The notes below the pieces were generated by a model. It saw nothing but the letters and a program-made list of their open reading frames with translations, ran no database searches and was not told the DNA's origin. Below, piece after piece: positions 8,445 through 17,747 of a stretch of 64,000 bases of DNA (within the stretch, counting starts at the first letter, position 1; each line of letters starts with the position of its first letter). Where the stretch lies: the NCBI GenBank assembly GCA_044228285.1, contig JBGAVD010000002.1, positions 372,001-436,000 of the forward strand, given 5' to 3'. This DNA is from JBBATK01 sp044228285 (lineage in GTDB: Bacteria; Bacteroidota; Ignavibacteria; Kapaibacteriales; NICIL-2). The position numbers and the translations under genes were made by a program.

Positions 8445-9743
8445 CGGTAAAGCAACTGAGTAGGAGACCTTGTGAGAAGTAACAGTATAGGATTCCGTCC
8501 AGAGACAAACTACTACAGGTCTAAGAAATATGGAGCATCACAACTTGTCTATGGCCTAATAAAGTTACGCACAACTACTGCAGGAGATGTCGACATAGTA
8601 CTTCGATGGCACGAGGGATAGGCCGTTATAGAGAAGTGGTGTAAACATCGTTTTGGATTCGAGTGCATTGCCCGTATTATGCTAGTCTGACAGCCGGAAA
8701 CCGTTCCTTCAACTAATGTATCAATGATCAAAAGAGTACATACATGTAATGCTCTAAACGCATTCAGATCTCAAGATGGTTCAATTCGTTAGCAATTGAT
8801 TCCGGATGCGCTGCTCCGGCTTGGACTATGCTTTATGGCAAAATCGCGGCAATTGACACTCCAAGGCCTGTTGCTCATGAACCTAATGCTATCAGCCAAC
8901 CGAGTGAGTATCAAAAGAAAACAAGGTTCAAGTCTGCTGTCGCTCCCCCAGAGGGCACCTCAAACCAGCCATGCGCAAAGTCCTGAATAAGAAATTCGAA
9001 TAAAGACCGTAGACTTTGAAGCACATCTAACACCTGTCCCAGTCCAATTGTGTACTATCTCGTGAATGAGTTATTTTGAGTTGATATCAATAACTGCAAG
9101 GCGAGAGAGACGAAGACGATTAGTAGATAAACTAGTTGTGTGTCTTGATACTGTTCGAGTTCAAAGGACATTGTTGGCAAGAGCTTAAGGGACCGTAAAG
9201 TGAAGGACCCAATCTCTACTTGCACAAATCACAATTGGACCGCAACTAATGGTCAGTTTGTGAGCGAAAATCTGCTACCTGAGTTCGATTGAAGAGTAGA
9301 GGCTTCGCACGAGGCTAATCCAGATTTGGGAACTCTGATGTCCAGTCATGTATAAACTTGCTCGGAGGTGCACAGAGAAATGGTAGCAGTTTGAACCAAT
9401 TCGTGTTTCGTTTTTCGAGTATTTGCTTTTTATGTTAGAGACAAGTGTTTGTAGGGAATCTGATCAAGTGCTTTGAACATGGTATAGAGTGTAGGTGTTC
9501 AGATTGTACCCCTAAGTTCAAAGTATGATAGTCTGGGAAGAGGAGTGCGTTGTCATTTGTCGATACAATTATAAAGCGCTTCAACAATCGTGTTCAGATA
9601 TATGAAATGCCACGACCTCGGTTGTACTGTTAGCTTAGCAAAAGTGAGAGTTGTGATAAACTGAATGAGCGAGACCGGTGTTGAGTCCGATACTGTACTG
9701 CTTAGTGTGAGCTGGTCTGCGATACCAATGGTACCTTACATAC
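8445..9743. other. Gene-free stretch of about 1.3 kb
   Basis: It lies between the leftward FAD-oxidase gene and a rightward T9SS gene. No frame shows homology features or a ribosome-binding site; the longest is about 64 codons with random composition. I see no transposase relic, tRNA or hairpin-plus-T-tract. It must hold the two divergent promoters at its ends. Confidence 0.6.
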
Positions 9744-11231
9744 ATGAATAAACGAGACCTGACTTGTTGGCTACTGGTTCTATTCACAGTCTGCACATCT
9801 CTGCATGGATCAGACACAACCAGCCAGCTATATGAACTTCAGTGGTTTAAGAGCGTAGCGGCTCCCACTCGGGGCATTACTTCCTTCAATGCCATTGAAT
9901 ACAATAATGACGTTCTCGTTCTTGGGCATTATTATGGACGTATCGGAGTACTTGCAACCATATATGACCCTAGCGGAGCAGTCAAGAAGGATTTAAGCAT
10001 TCTAGCACCAGATACTCAGGCTTATGTTGTTAATGCATGCGTACCGAGAGTGCTGGGAAGCAATAAGCTACGGTTGTATGGTACCGAGTGTAGGTTTCAT
10101 TCTGTGCCACCCCTGCACCTCTCTAAGGTTATGTATGATTTTCGACCCTTGTACATCGATTGTGATAGCAACCTTCTGCCTTCTGCACCTCAGTACTTCG
10201 GTTCCACCGTGGATCGGTGGAAGGGTAGTACGCACTACAACGCATTAGAACTAGGCGATGACGTCGCCACCATTGCTAGCGATAACGATACAGTCAAGGT
10301 CTTGGTTTATGATGAATCTTTACGTAACGTGACTCAGTCGACTGTTATCGTACTCGACTCTGGTCGAGTGTTCAGTACATCCGCCGTTTATAAAATTGCC
10401 GATGATTCATACTGTTTTGCTGCGTTTACCATCATAGACTCTGGTGACGCGCATTACGAAGTGTACAAGATAAAAGAGCATGGCAGAGTTGTCGAAAAGT
10501 TCCCAATCTTTAACCGAATATCTTTGGATATGATAATGGTGGGCACAGATACGATCGTTTCTGCGTCGAACTTCAAGAATGATTCAACCAATGAACTAAA
10601 CCTGTACTTGTATTCAGTGCAGGGCACGCCGTTAGGAATGAGAAAAGTCTTACCAAGCCTCACTCTGGAGCCGGCAAAGATATGTCTAGCAAAGAACGGT
10701 CACATTATCATCGTTGGATCCTGTCGTGCACCATTTGACGAGTCGCACCTAGACGCAAACAGGAGAGCGTTCATTTGCCTGTTAGATCACGACTACCGAG
10801 TAGTCTGGTACTACGTGAAGGATAAAGACTCAGTGGCGCAGCAGTTCACTGAGGCAATCCAGACAAAAGATGGAAGTATCTGGGCAATAGGATGGTCAGG
10901 CTCGCAAAGCAATCCGGCTACACTGGTCTCAAAGTTCGTTTCTCATACTCTCAGCTCCGTTGCGAATGATATGACAGATCCTACGCACTTGGTACTCAGT
11001 CCTCAACCAGCATCAGACCATATCCAGCTCGGTTCTTCGTACTTCAGAAATGAAGTAGTGGATGTTTGCATGCATTCTATTGAAGGTGTGACTCTTGCTG
11101 AAATGACGTCAGCCGAAATGACTAGTAACGGGATCCGCTTGACGCTCACCGATATCCCAAACGGTACCTATTTCGTCACAGTTAAAAGCTCTAAACATAT
11201 CGTTAGAAGACTTGTGAGCGTTATTCACTAG
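9744..11231 (+). CDS. Secreted protein with T9SS type A sorting domain
   Basis: A protein of 495 residues. A signal peptide (MNKRDLTCWLLVLFTVCTSLHGSD) is followed by about 390 residues of beta-rich sequence in blocks such as LGHYYGRIGVLATIYDPSG and IWAIGWSGSQSNP, suggesting a beta-propeller-like array with weak repeats. The last 80 residues (HLVLSPQPASDHIQLGS ... DIPNGTYFVTVKSSKHIVRRLVSVIH) form a T9SS C-terminal domain, removed at the outer membrane during export. The function of the mature part is unknown. It is a single gene between a long gene-free stretch and the second double-hairpin array. Confidence 0.88.
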   Translation: MNKRDLTCWLLVLFTVCTSLHGSDTTSQLYELQWFKSVAAPTRGITSFNAIEYNNDVLVLGHYYGRIGVLATIYDPSGAVKKDLSILAPDTQAYVVNACVPRVLGSNKLRLYGTECRFHSVPPLHLSKVMYDFRPLYIDCDSNLLPSAPQYFGSTVDRWKGSTHYNALELGDDVATIASDNDTVKVLVYDESLRNVTQSTVIVLDSGRVFSTSAVYKIADDSYCFAAFTIIDSGDAHYEVYKIKEHGRVVEKFPIFNRISLDMIMVGTDTIVSASNFKNDSTNELNLYLYSVQGTPLGMRKVLPSLTLEPAKICLAKNGHIIIVGSCRAPFDESHLDANRRAFICLLDHDYRVVWYYVKDKDSVAQQFTEAIQTKDGSIWAIGWSGSQSNPATLVSKFVSHTLSSVANDMTDPTHLVLSPQPASDHIQLGSSYFRNEVVDVCMHSIEGVTLAEMTSAEMTSNGIRLTLTDIPNGTYFVTVKSSKHIVRRLVSVIH

Positions 11232-11390
11232 TCTGTGCCGTCCTTTTCCGACAAAACAGATAGTAGCTTGTTGCTAACCCAGTTAGGTTCTAGATCGAAG
11301 AAGTTTGCTCGCCGAAGATAGAGAGTTGCGCATGTCTATCTGATGAGCCAACCGTGCACGACACCTGTCGCATGTAGTTGAACAACATTC

Positions 11391-11885
11391 AAGCCTAGGG
11401 CGCAGCCCTGGGAACCAGAAGCGGAAAGCTGACCGTGCCCTGAAGGGGCACCACATACCAGCCCAGGGTGCAACCCTGGGTACCAAAAGCGAAAATCAGA
11501 CCGTGCCCTGAAAGGGCACCACATACCAGCCCAGGGCGCAGCCCTGGGAACCAGAGATGGAAAACAGACCGTGCCCTGAAGGGGCACCACATACCAGCCC
11601 AGGGCGCAGCCCTGGGAACCAAAAGCGAAAATCAGACCGTGCCCTGAAGGGGCACCACATACCAGCCCAGGGTGCAACCCTGGGTACGCGAGAAACCGAA
11701 ACAACAAACGTGCCCTGAAGGGGCACCACATACCAGCCCAGGGTGCAACCCTGGGTACCAGAGATGGAAAACAGACCGCGTGCCCTGAAGGGGCACCGCA
11801 TACCAGCCCAGGGTGCAACCCTGGGCACGCGAGAAACCGAAACCCAGAACGTGCCCTGAAAGGGCACGACATACCAACCCAGAAT
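11391..11885 (+). repeat. Double-hairpin repeat array 2 (about seven units plus a partial one)
   Basis: It starts with a lone second hairpin at about 11394-11411, then units begin at 11435 and repeat every 68-71 bp. The last, at about 11850, is degenerate in its second stem. Orientation and core are the same as in array 1. Linkers come in a few types, and one (a C-ACGCGAGAAACCGAAAC type) is shared with array 1, so arrays 1 and 2 have exchanged units or come from one source. Some units have GCGCAG in the second loop instead of GTGCAA. The array sits between the 3' ends of two convergent genes. Confidence 0.95.
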
Positions 11886-11892
11886 GCAAACT

Positions 11893-12654
11893 CTAAAAAC
11901 TGTAGAGATTAAGATACTGGCCCTCAGGTGTCTTAACTACGCAGTTAGCTGCGTCAGACCGTGTTATACCAGAAACACCCTGCTCAACAAGGGCATCGAT
12001 CGACGAGGAGCGTTGGGAGGCAAAGTAGGTGAGACGTGGACTGTCGAATGCTGTGCTTTGGTGTAGTCCGATGATGGAGACTCCATCGGAGAGTATTGCC
12101 CAAGGGTAGGGCGCATTTCTTTTAGACAAAGTCTTCATTCCGAGCTTCTCCCAAAATCGTATCGAGTTCTCGAGATTACGCACGGGCAGTGCATACTCAC
12201 CAAACACGCCACACACCGGGTTAGGATAACGATCTGGATTGGTGTAGTCTGAGGGTGACATCGTGAGTAGAGTCGGCCCAGGCGGTTGAGAGAATCCATC
12301 GAAATATGTTACCAAGCTCAGCAGATGTTCTTCCTCTGTCTTGATCACAAATCTCTGTACCATCTTGTCTGGAGTCGGCACGGCTTGAACCACGATATCC
12401 TTTGCACGTAGAGAGTCCACAAGCTCGTCCATATTCCGTACATAATAGGTCAGAGCAATATATGGTTGCGTGCCTTCTCGCAACATGATGAGCACTGCGC
12501 CATCACTAATCTGAATCCACGCAAAGGGAAAGGTTGCTCGATGCAGCTCTCGAAATCCAAGCAGCTTGTAATACTCTAGTGATGCTTCCAGATCTTGAGC
12601 AACAATGGTACATGCACTGACGTCGCCAAGCAAGGGAGGAGGAAAACTAAACAT
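11893..12654 (-). CDS. Two-domain VOC (glyoxalase/dioxygenase-fold) protein
   Basis: A protein of 253 residues made of two vicinal-oxygen-chelate modules. The first (about 10-120) has VSACTIVAQDLEASLEYYKLLGFRE, then FAWIQISDGAVLIMLREG and the strand IALTYYVRNMDELVDSL. The second (about 160-253) has GEYALPVRNLENSIRFWEKLGMKTLSK, PWAILSDGVSIIGL, and ends TPEGQYLNLYSF. The metal-ligand pattern of true glyoxalases is only partly visible, so it may be a binding or resistance protein. The stop codon falls within a few bases of the end of repeat array 2. No operon partner. Confidence 0.88.
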   Translation of the reverse strand: MFSFPPPLLGDVSACTIVAQDLEASLEYYKLLGFRELHRATFPFAWIQISDGAVLIMLREGTQPYIALTYYVRNMDELVDSLRAKDIVVQAVPTPDKMVQRFVIKTEEEHLLSLVTYFDGFSQPPGPTLLTMSPSDYTNPDRYPNPVCGVFGEYALPVRNLENSIRFWEKLGMKTLSKRNAPYPWAILSDGVSIIGLHQSTAFDSPRLTYFASQRSSSIDALVEQGVSGITRSDAANCVVKTPEGQYLNLYSF

Positions 12655-12838
12655 GGATGTATCGAATATGTGGCAGTTCGTTTCTCACGAAATATACAGA
12701 GATCAAAACTGACAGCATCGTTTCTTCAGACATCCAGCATAGAGTTGGCTTGCTTCGTTATCACTTCCAAGTACACCGGTTAATAGTTGGACTGAAGATG
12801 TACTATACCGGTATCCAATGCTCAAGCAATCTTTGTTG

Positions 12839-13131
12839 TACGTGATCTACAGAGATTTTTTGTTAACCGCTTGGCGCTGCGCGCCAAGCGTAGTAAAAAA
12901 CAATTGAACGTCAGTGAGTCGATGTCTAAGTACACTCAAAAGACACTCATTTTTGATATCGTCCTGGATTGCGCTTCATATCGACCATGAGCGAGTCTAG
13001 CGACCGTATGTTGTTAGGGTTGTGATGGAAGGTCGCACCACACCTAAGACGACCGAGACTTACGTTTGGCTTGCTAAATAGTGAGACCAGTCAGTCTGCA
13101 TAATGAATAGCCTTGTTGAACGATGTGTACT
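12839..13131 (-). pseudogene. Decayed duplicate of the 3' end of mlaD with its downstream hairpin
   Basis: Base-by-base this matches 29238-29533, the 3' end of mlaD plus the sequence after it. The leftward reading gives SLGRLRCGATFHH and then NNIRSLDSLMVDMKRNPGRY, against SLGRLTRDSTFYQ and NNSIRSLDSLMVDMKRNPGRY in intact mlaD. There is an in-frame TGA within the HYAD/HHAD segment and a codon loss. The hairpin GCTTGGCGC-TGC-GCGCCAAGC at about 12869-12889 is unchanged in both copies. Homology ends on one side exactly where the ISL3 element begins in the other copy. It is the remnant of a second Mla locus or of a local duplication. Confidence 0.88.
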
Positions 13132-13519
13132 GGATGAGCCGATGCGGAGGACGCACCTTCGTCGGAGCAGAGGATCGCGATTTCGGCTCAACTTGACGGC
13201 TTCTCAGTAAATGGTAGGGTGTGTAGCGGTTCGGCGTTGCCACCAATGTACTCTTGGCACATTTGTTACGCTGTATGATTCAAATTCCTGCGCACTTTGC
13301 CCTCCCCCTTGACCGTACCAGCTGCGCCTCATCTGGATTGGCAGTGCATGCTTGCTTCAGCACTACCCTGGATTTCCATACGCAAGTGAATGACAATTCT
13401 CGCTCGGTGTTAAACATTTTAGTGTGCAAACTTAGTTTTGTAGCTCACTTGCTGGCTAAGGGACCCAATGAGTTCCGAGTGAGTGGTTGAACATTCTTGT
13501 CAAAAATCCGTTAGGTGCT
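13132..13519. other. Intergenic stretch before the adenylate cyclase
   Basis: No gene is seen. A stretch at about 13127-13188 resembles 52103-52163 in the island (shared GATG..CCGATGC, CATCGTCGGA/TTCGTCGGA and AGGATCG blocks), so it is probably a piece of a shared, unrecognised element. The cyclase promoter should lie in the last 150 bases. Confidence 0.5.
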
Positions 13520-15487
13520 ATGATCGCCCAAAATGATGAAGTGATACGTCTGCGAATATCGATAGAGGAACGCAGGCGCTGCGGAGACTTTCAGCTGATG
13601 TTACAGAATGCAGAGTCACTAGTAAGCCTGGTAGAGTGTGATGAACTACGAATTGCTGATCATGCTTATGCACTGTCAGCTTGCGTTGATGCTCTTCGCA
13701 TGATGAATCGATCTGAAGAAGCGATTGCTAGAGCGCCAATTGCCCTTGAGTTCTCTCGAATTCATGGAGTCACTGATCAAGAAGCTGTCTGCTTGAATGC
13801 TATGGGTAATGCCCAGCTTTCGCTGGGCCAGTTGGAAAGCGCGCTTGCCAATTTTGAGAAGGCAGTGGAGTTAGAAGAGTCTTTGGGACACTCAGAACGG
13901 GTAGCTGGCTGTTTGCACAATATGGCTATGTGCATACGGAGAAATGACCCAGAAAAGTCGCTTGAACTGCTTTTTACAGCTCTGTCGAAAATTCCAACAG
14001 AGACAAACACACCTTTCAAAGGTGTTATTCATAGGAGTATAGCTGAGGCGTATCTCTCTCTCCATGACTATACTGTGGCTCTAAACCATACATACCAAGC
14101 TCTTGAGTTTTTCGAGAAGCACAATTATGACTATATGTTGCTTGGGTTACGGAATCTCATAGGTTTAGTGCACTATGAACTTCAAGAGCTCGATAAAGCG
14201 GAGGTGATTTTCTTAGATACGTTGGAGCAAATCAAGGACCAAGCGCAGAGTCCGTTTCGTCGACAGGCACTAGTAATGCTCGGACACATTTGCTCAGCTA
14301 AAGATCAGCTAGACGAAGCCGTATCGTACTATCACAGATCCCTGGAGCTGACGGACGAACTAGACAGCGCTTCGCGCGCAAATATTCTGAATGGTATTGC
14401 GGGCGTCGAGTTTGCAAGAAACAACATCTTTGTTGCCGAAGAGATCTTTCGAGAAGTATTGTCCTTATTTCAGAAGGATAGATTCGACATCAGCGCTGAG
14501 GCAATTGCACGCTTGATGATTGCACGCTGCGCCATGAAGCGTAATGCAAACGAAGAAGCTCTTGATTTGTTAACAACGAGCTTGTCAATTGTGCAACAGA
14601 CTAAGGCGAAGCCTGTTGAACTCTCCATTCGCACTAGCCTCGACGAATTCTACTGTTCACAGGGTCTTTATGCGGAAGCCTATAGTAATATGAAGGCAAG
14701 TCATACTCTTCAGGAAGAACTGAGAGAAGACAAAGCCAGAGAGTTGATACTTCAGAAGGAGCAAGAGGTTGAGGAGCTGAAACGTAACAGAGAAGCAGCT
14801 TTGACGCAGCAACGTGAGAGCATCCTAAACAATGTGCTTCCTGCAAAAGTCACAGCCAGACTCATCAAAGGAGAGAATCCGATTGCGGACTCTTTTGATA
14901 ATGTCTCGATTCTCTTTATGGATATCGTCGACTTTACAAGAATATCGAAACTCGTGAGTGCTCGTCAACTGGTGCACCTGTTGAATATTGTTTTTACTGA
15001 AGCCGATCTCGTTAGCTCAAAACATGGACTGGAAAAGATAAAAACGATTGGCGATGCATACATGGCAGTTGCAGGTGCGCCAGTGATTCTGGGTGATCAT
15101 GCACTTCGTGCTGTAAATACTGCTCTTGATTTATTGGACTCCATGAAGAGTCTCGCGCTCTCAATTCCTGATGAGATACGTTGTCACTTGTCTGAAGCTG
15201 GTGTAGACGAGCTTCAAGTTCGTTTTGGATTGCATTGCGGCCCAGCCGCTGCAGGTGTGGTTGGGAGAAATAAGTTGCATTACGATCTATGGGGGGATAC
15301 GGTCAATACTGCGAGTAGAATGGAAAGTCATGGGGAAGCAGGAAGAATTCATGTCAGTAGTGATTTTGTACGAGAATTACACAAGTCTGCAAGCCATCAA
15401 CGTGATTCCTTCCGCATCATAGAACGTGGTGTTCTTGAGGTGAAGGGTCAAGGAAGAATGCTGACGTATTTTATTGAACGTGTCTAG
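13520..15487 (+). CDS. TPR-repeat class III adenylate cyclase
   Basis: A protein of 655 residues from ATG 13520 (AGG seven bases before); a TTG at 13487 would add 11 residues. Residues 10-420 are tetratricopeptide repeats, a coiled coil follows (about 425-450, rich in Glu/Lys/Gln), then the cyclase domain to the end. Asp468 in FMDIVDFT binds metal, Lys506 in EKIKTIGDAYMAVAG and Asp589 in YDLWGDTVNTASRM are the residues that choose ATP over GTP, and Asn596 and Arg600 complete the site. All are present, so it should make cAMP. There is no membrane segment; the TPR part probably senses a partner protein and signals through the coiled coil. Confidence 0.93.
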   Translation: MIAQNDEVIRLRISIEERRRCGDFQLMLQNAESLVSLVECDELRIADHAYALSACVDALRMMNRSEEAIARAPIALEFSRIHGVTDQEAVCLNAMGNAQLSLGQLESALANFEKAVELEESLGHSERVAGCLHNMAMCIRRNDPEKSLELLFTALSKIPTETNTPFKGVIHRSIAEAYLSLHDYTVALNHTYQALEFFEKHNYDYMLLGLRNLIGLVHYELQELDKAEVIFLDTLEQIKDQAQSPFRRQALVMLGHICSAKDQLDEAVSYYHRSLELTDELDSASRANILNGIAGVEFARNNIFVAEEIFREVLSLFQKDRFDISAEAIARLMIARCAMKRNANEEALDLLTTSLSIVQQTKAKPVELSIRTSLDEFYCSQGLYAEAYSNMKASHTLQEELREDKARELILQKEQEVEELKRNREAALTQQRESILNNVLPAKVTARLIKGENPIADSFDNVSILFMDIVDFTRISKLVSARQLVHLLNIVFTEADLVSSKHGLEKIKTIGDAYMAVAGAPVILGDHALRAVNTALDLLDSMKSLALSIPDEIRCHLSEAGVDELQVRFGLHCGPAAAGVVGRNKLHYDLWGDTVNTASRMESHGEAGRIHVSSDFVRELHKSASHQRDSFRIIERGVLEVKGQGRMLTYFIERV

Positions 15488-16432
15488 TATAATCAATCTC
15501 TATTCCTTCTTGGTAGTGCTCAAGCTCATCTTCGTGTGTAGCGTAAAGACCGCATTCCCCAATTGCTTTTGAAGTCACTGTGTCGAAGGCATGCCTGCTA
15601 CCAGTGTGATCTCAATGAAGAATAGAACGGTGCGCGCAGGCTCAGTATGCAGTCTTCGATATTGCGGACGAACTAATCTTCTATTTGCACCCGCATATGA
15701 GCAGAGCCAGGGGAGACGCCAGAACTCTCGGTTGGAGCGCTAGTACTGTTGGCGCACTTTTACCGAACCCAAGAATCAAATTCCAGAGAGCTTTCGCATA
15801 TTCGGGATTCGCATGAGAACGTCGCTGGACTATGCATTTGTATTCAGAGCCAAGTTCCATTCTAAAAGTCAGATTTTTTTTCCAGCTCCTCCCTTCCATA
15901 CTACTCGATATTTGTAAAATGTCGCGCATTGACGCAGAAAACACCGGTTTGTACGTAGTTTTTACGTACTAGCCCTACCCGAAAATGAAACTAGATTGCG
16001 ATGAACGAAGGATCAAAGGTTCAACAGAACAAAGGGAAGTTTTAATCTCGAGGGTTAGGTGGTCGACCTGAGAAAGCGGGCGTAAAAAGCCGCACACCTG
16101 TGTCGAGATCATGTTGTCACCAGTATTGTTGAAACGAATGTTTCTCTACGTTCTACGAACTGAAGTGCCAACTCTACACCATTGTCTTTGCTTTGCACTT
16201 GTTCTCTGGAGTTGTGAGCGCGGCGAGCCCGAAGATCTCGGAAGTCACAATGGAAGTGATGCTATACGACAACGACAAGCAATGTGCTGTTGTCTTGTAC
16301 ACAATTGAAGTAGCCTTGACCAATGGTATTCCATTCGATTCTGAAGTGTGCCGCAATGCAGTATGTGGTGCGGCGTCGCAGATACAATGTATTGCAAAAC
16401 CAAACAGACTAAAACTGAGTGGCGATGTGTGA
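15488..16432. other. Gene-free stretch of about 0.95 kb
   Basis: Only short, composition-random frames are present on both strands, up to 87 codons, none with a family signature. A perfect-looking coding segment, tRNA or terminator is not seen. It ends where similarity to the second decayed IS3 copy begins. Confidence 0.5.
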
Positions 16433-17655
16433 AGTACCTCCGTATAACGGATAAGGTGCTATGTCTGTATCGCGAGCCATGAAGGGTGGTACAAGGCAAA
16501 GAGAAGACAGTACACGAGCGATCAATGGGCGCACGTGGCAGTCGAGTCAATCAGTGGGTAATATATGATATCTGAGCTCGCACAAGCGTACAGAATACGT
16601 CCCCAATTGACCTCTCGTTTGCGGAGGGTTTCTATACTCAATACGAGCTTACCGTTTGATCACGTTCTTCCACGCGTCCCTGGCAATGTGATAGCGAACC
16701 GAGTGCATTCTATGAGAAATTCGGACAGTTTCACGTCGAACCCGATGCTGTATGAAAAGATCGAGGGCGCATCAAGCTCGAGCAGGCGAGAGATGCGTGC
16801 TGATTGGGATCACACTTTGTGCGCCAGACGACAGCGCGAACTTCCTGAGATCAGAAGGACAACCATCTGGTATCATCCTCGATCGGAGAGCGAACTTGAT
16901 CGCATAGCTATGCTCTCCATAAAGAAGCAGTATTTGGGTCGCCTAGAACTCGGCGTACCAGATATGTACGCATGGTGTCGGAACAGAGTGGGTCATCTGG
17001 TCAACTACATAGGTATAGAACGGGAGAAGGGGCAATTGAGACCCGACATCATGGCATCGAGGCTAACTGCATCAAAAAGAACTTCCTGTGTCCATGCGTA
17101 TCCAAACCGGCTATGTGGTATGAAAGTACGTGATCCCAATCCAGCGTGGGCGTATAGAGCCTGCGTTCCAGTTTCTGTACGCTTGATGTACTCCTTCTCT
17201 ATCATTGAGCTGCTTCGCAGCTACCTGATTGGTTGGGAAGCATCTTCAACCATGGAAGACAGCTTGGGGAGACAGGTGTACAAGTACTGTGTGCACAGAC
17301 TGGGAAGTCCTGAGATCATCAACATGGATCAAGGATTTCAAGTCGGGAGCTCCGTGTGGGTCGATACCGTGAACTCTTGAGCCACCATCAGTATGGACGA
17401 CAAGTATCGAGCTAAGGTTAGTGTATTTATGAAAAGGTAGTGGATGTCGTTGAAGCACGAATGAGATATTCTCATACGGCAGATACATGACGAGGGTTCT
17501 TGCGCGGCCTACGCTCGTACCGGCAGTACTACAATGATGACGGGAAGGATTACATAGTTATCTGCCGCATCAAGCAGAAGTAGCTGTGCTACTAAAGAAA
17601 TAGTAGTAAGGACAGAAGGTATGAGGCAGAACACATTATTGTTACAAAACCTAAG
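16433..17655 (+). pseudogene. Decayed IS3-family element, copy A
   Basis: It aligns along its length with the element at 58148-59379. The orfA remains read SELAQAYRIRPQLTSR; the orfB remains read LELGVPDMYAWCRNRVGHLVNY, then GMKVRDPNPAWAYRAC, IIELLRSYLIGWEASSTMEDS, and SPEIINMDQGFQVGSSVWVD. The first catalytic Asp is lost (expected DITYI), the second is kept in INMDQG, and the frame stops before the Glu. It therefore cannot transpose. The 3' end lies about 90 bases before the start of the giant T9SS gene, so it may now carry that gene's promoter. Confidence 0.85.
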
Positions 17656-17747
17656 AGTAGTACGGAACTGTGTTAGAGATCCTCAATGGGGCAGAGTGCG
17701 CACAAAATAGGGAACGTTTCATCGCAACTAATGTTAGAGTTAATCAA

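Noticed and set aside
8796..8990. Short frame of 64 codons in the 8.4-9.7 kb gap
   Set aside because: Random composition, no signal or domain, no ribosome-binding site.
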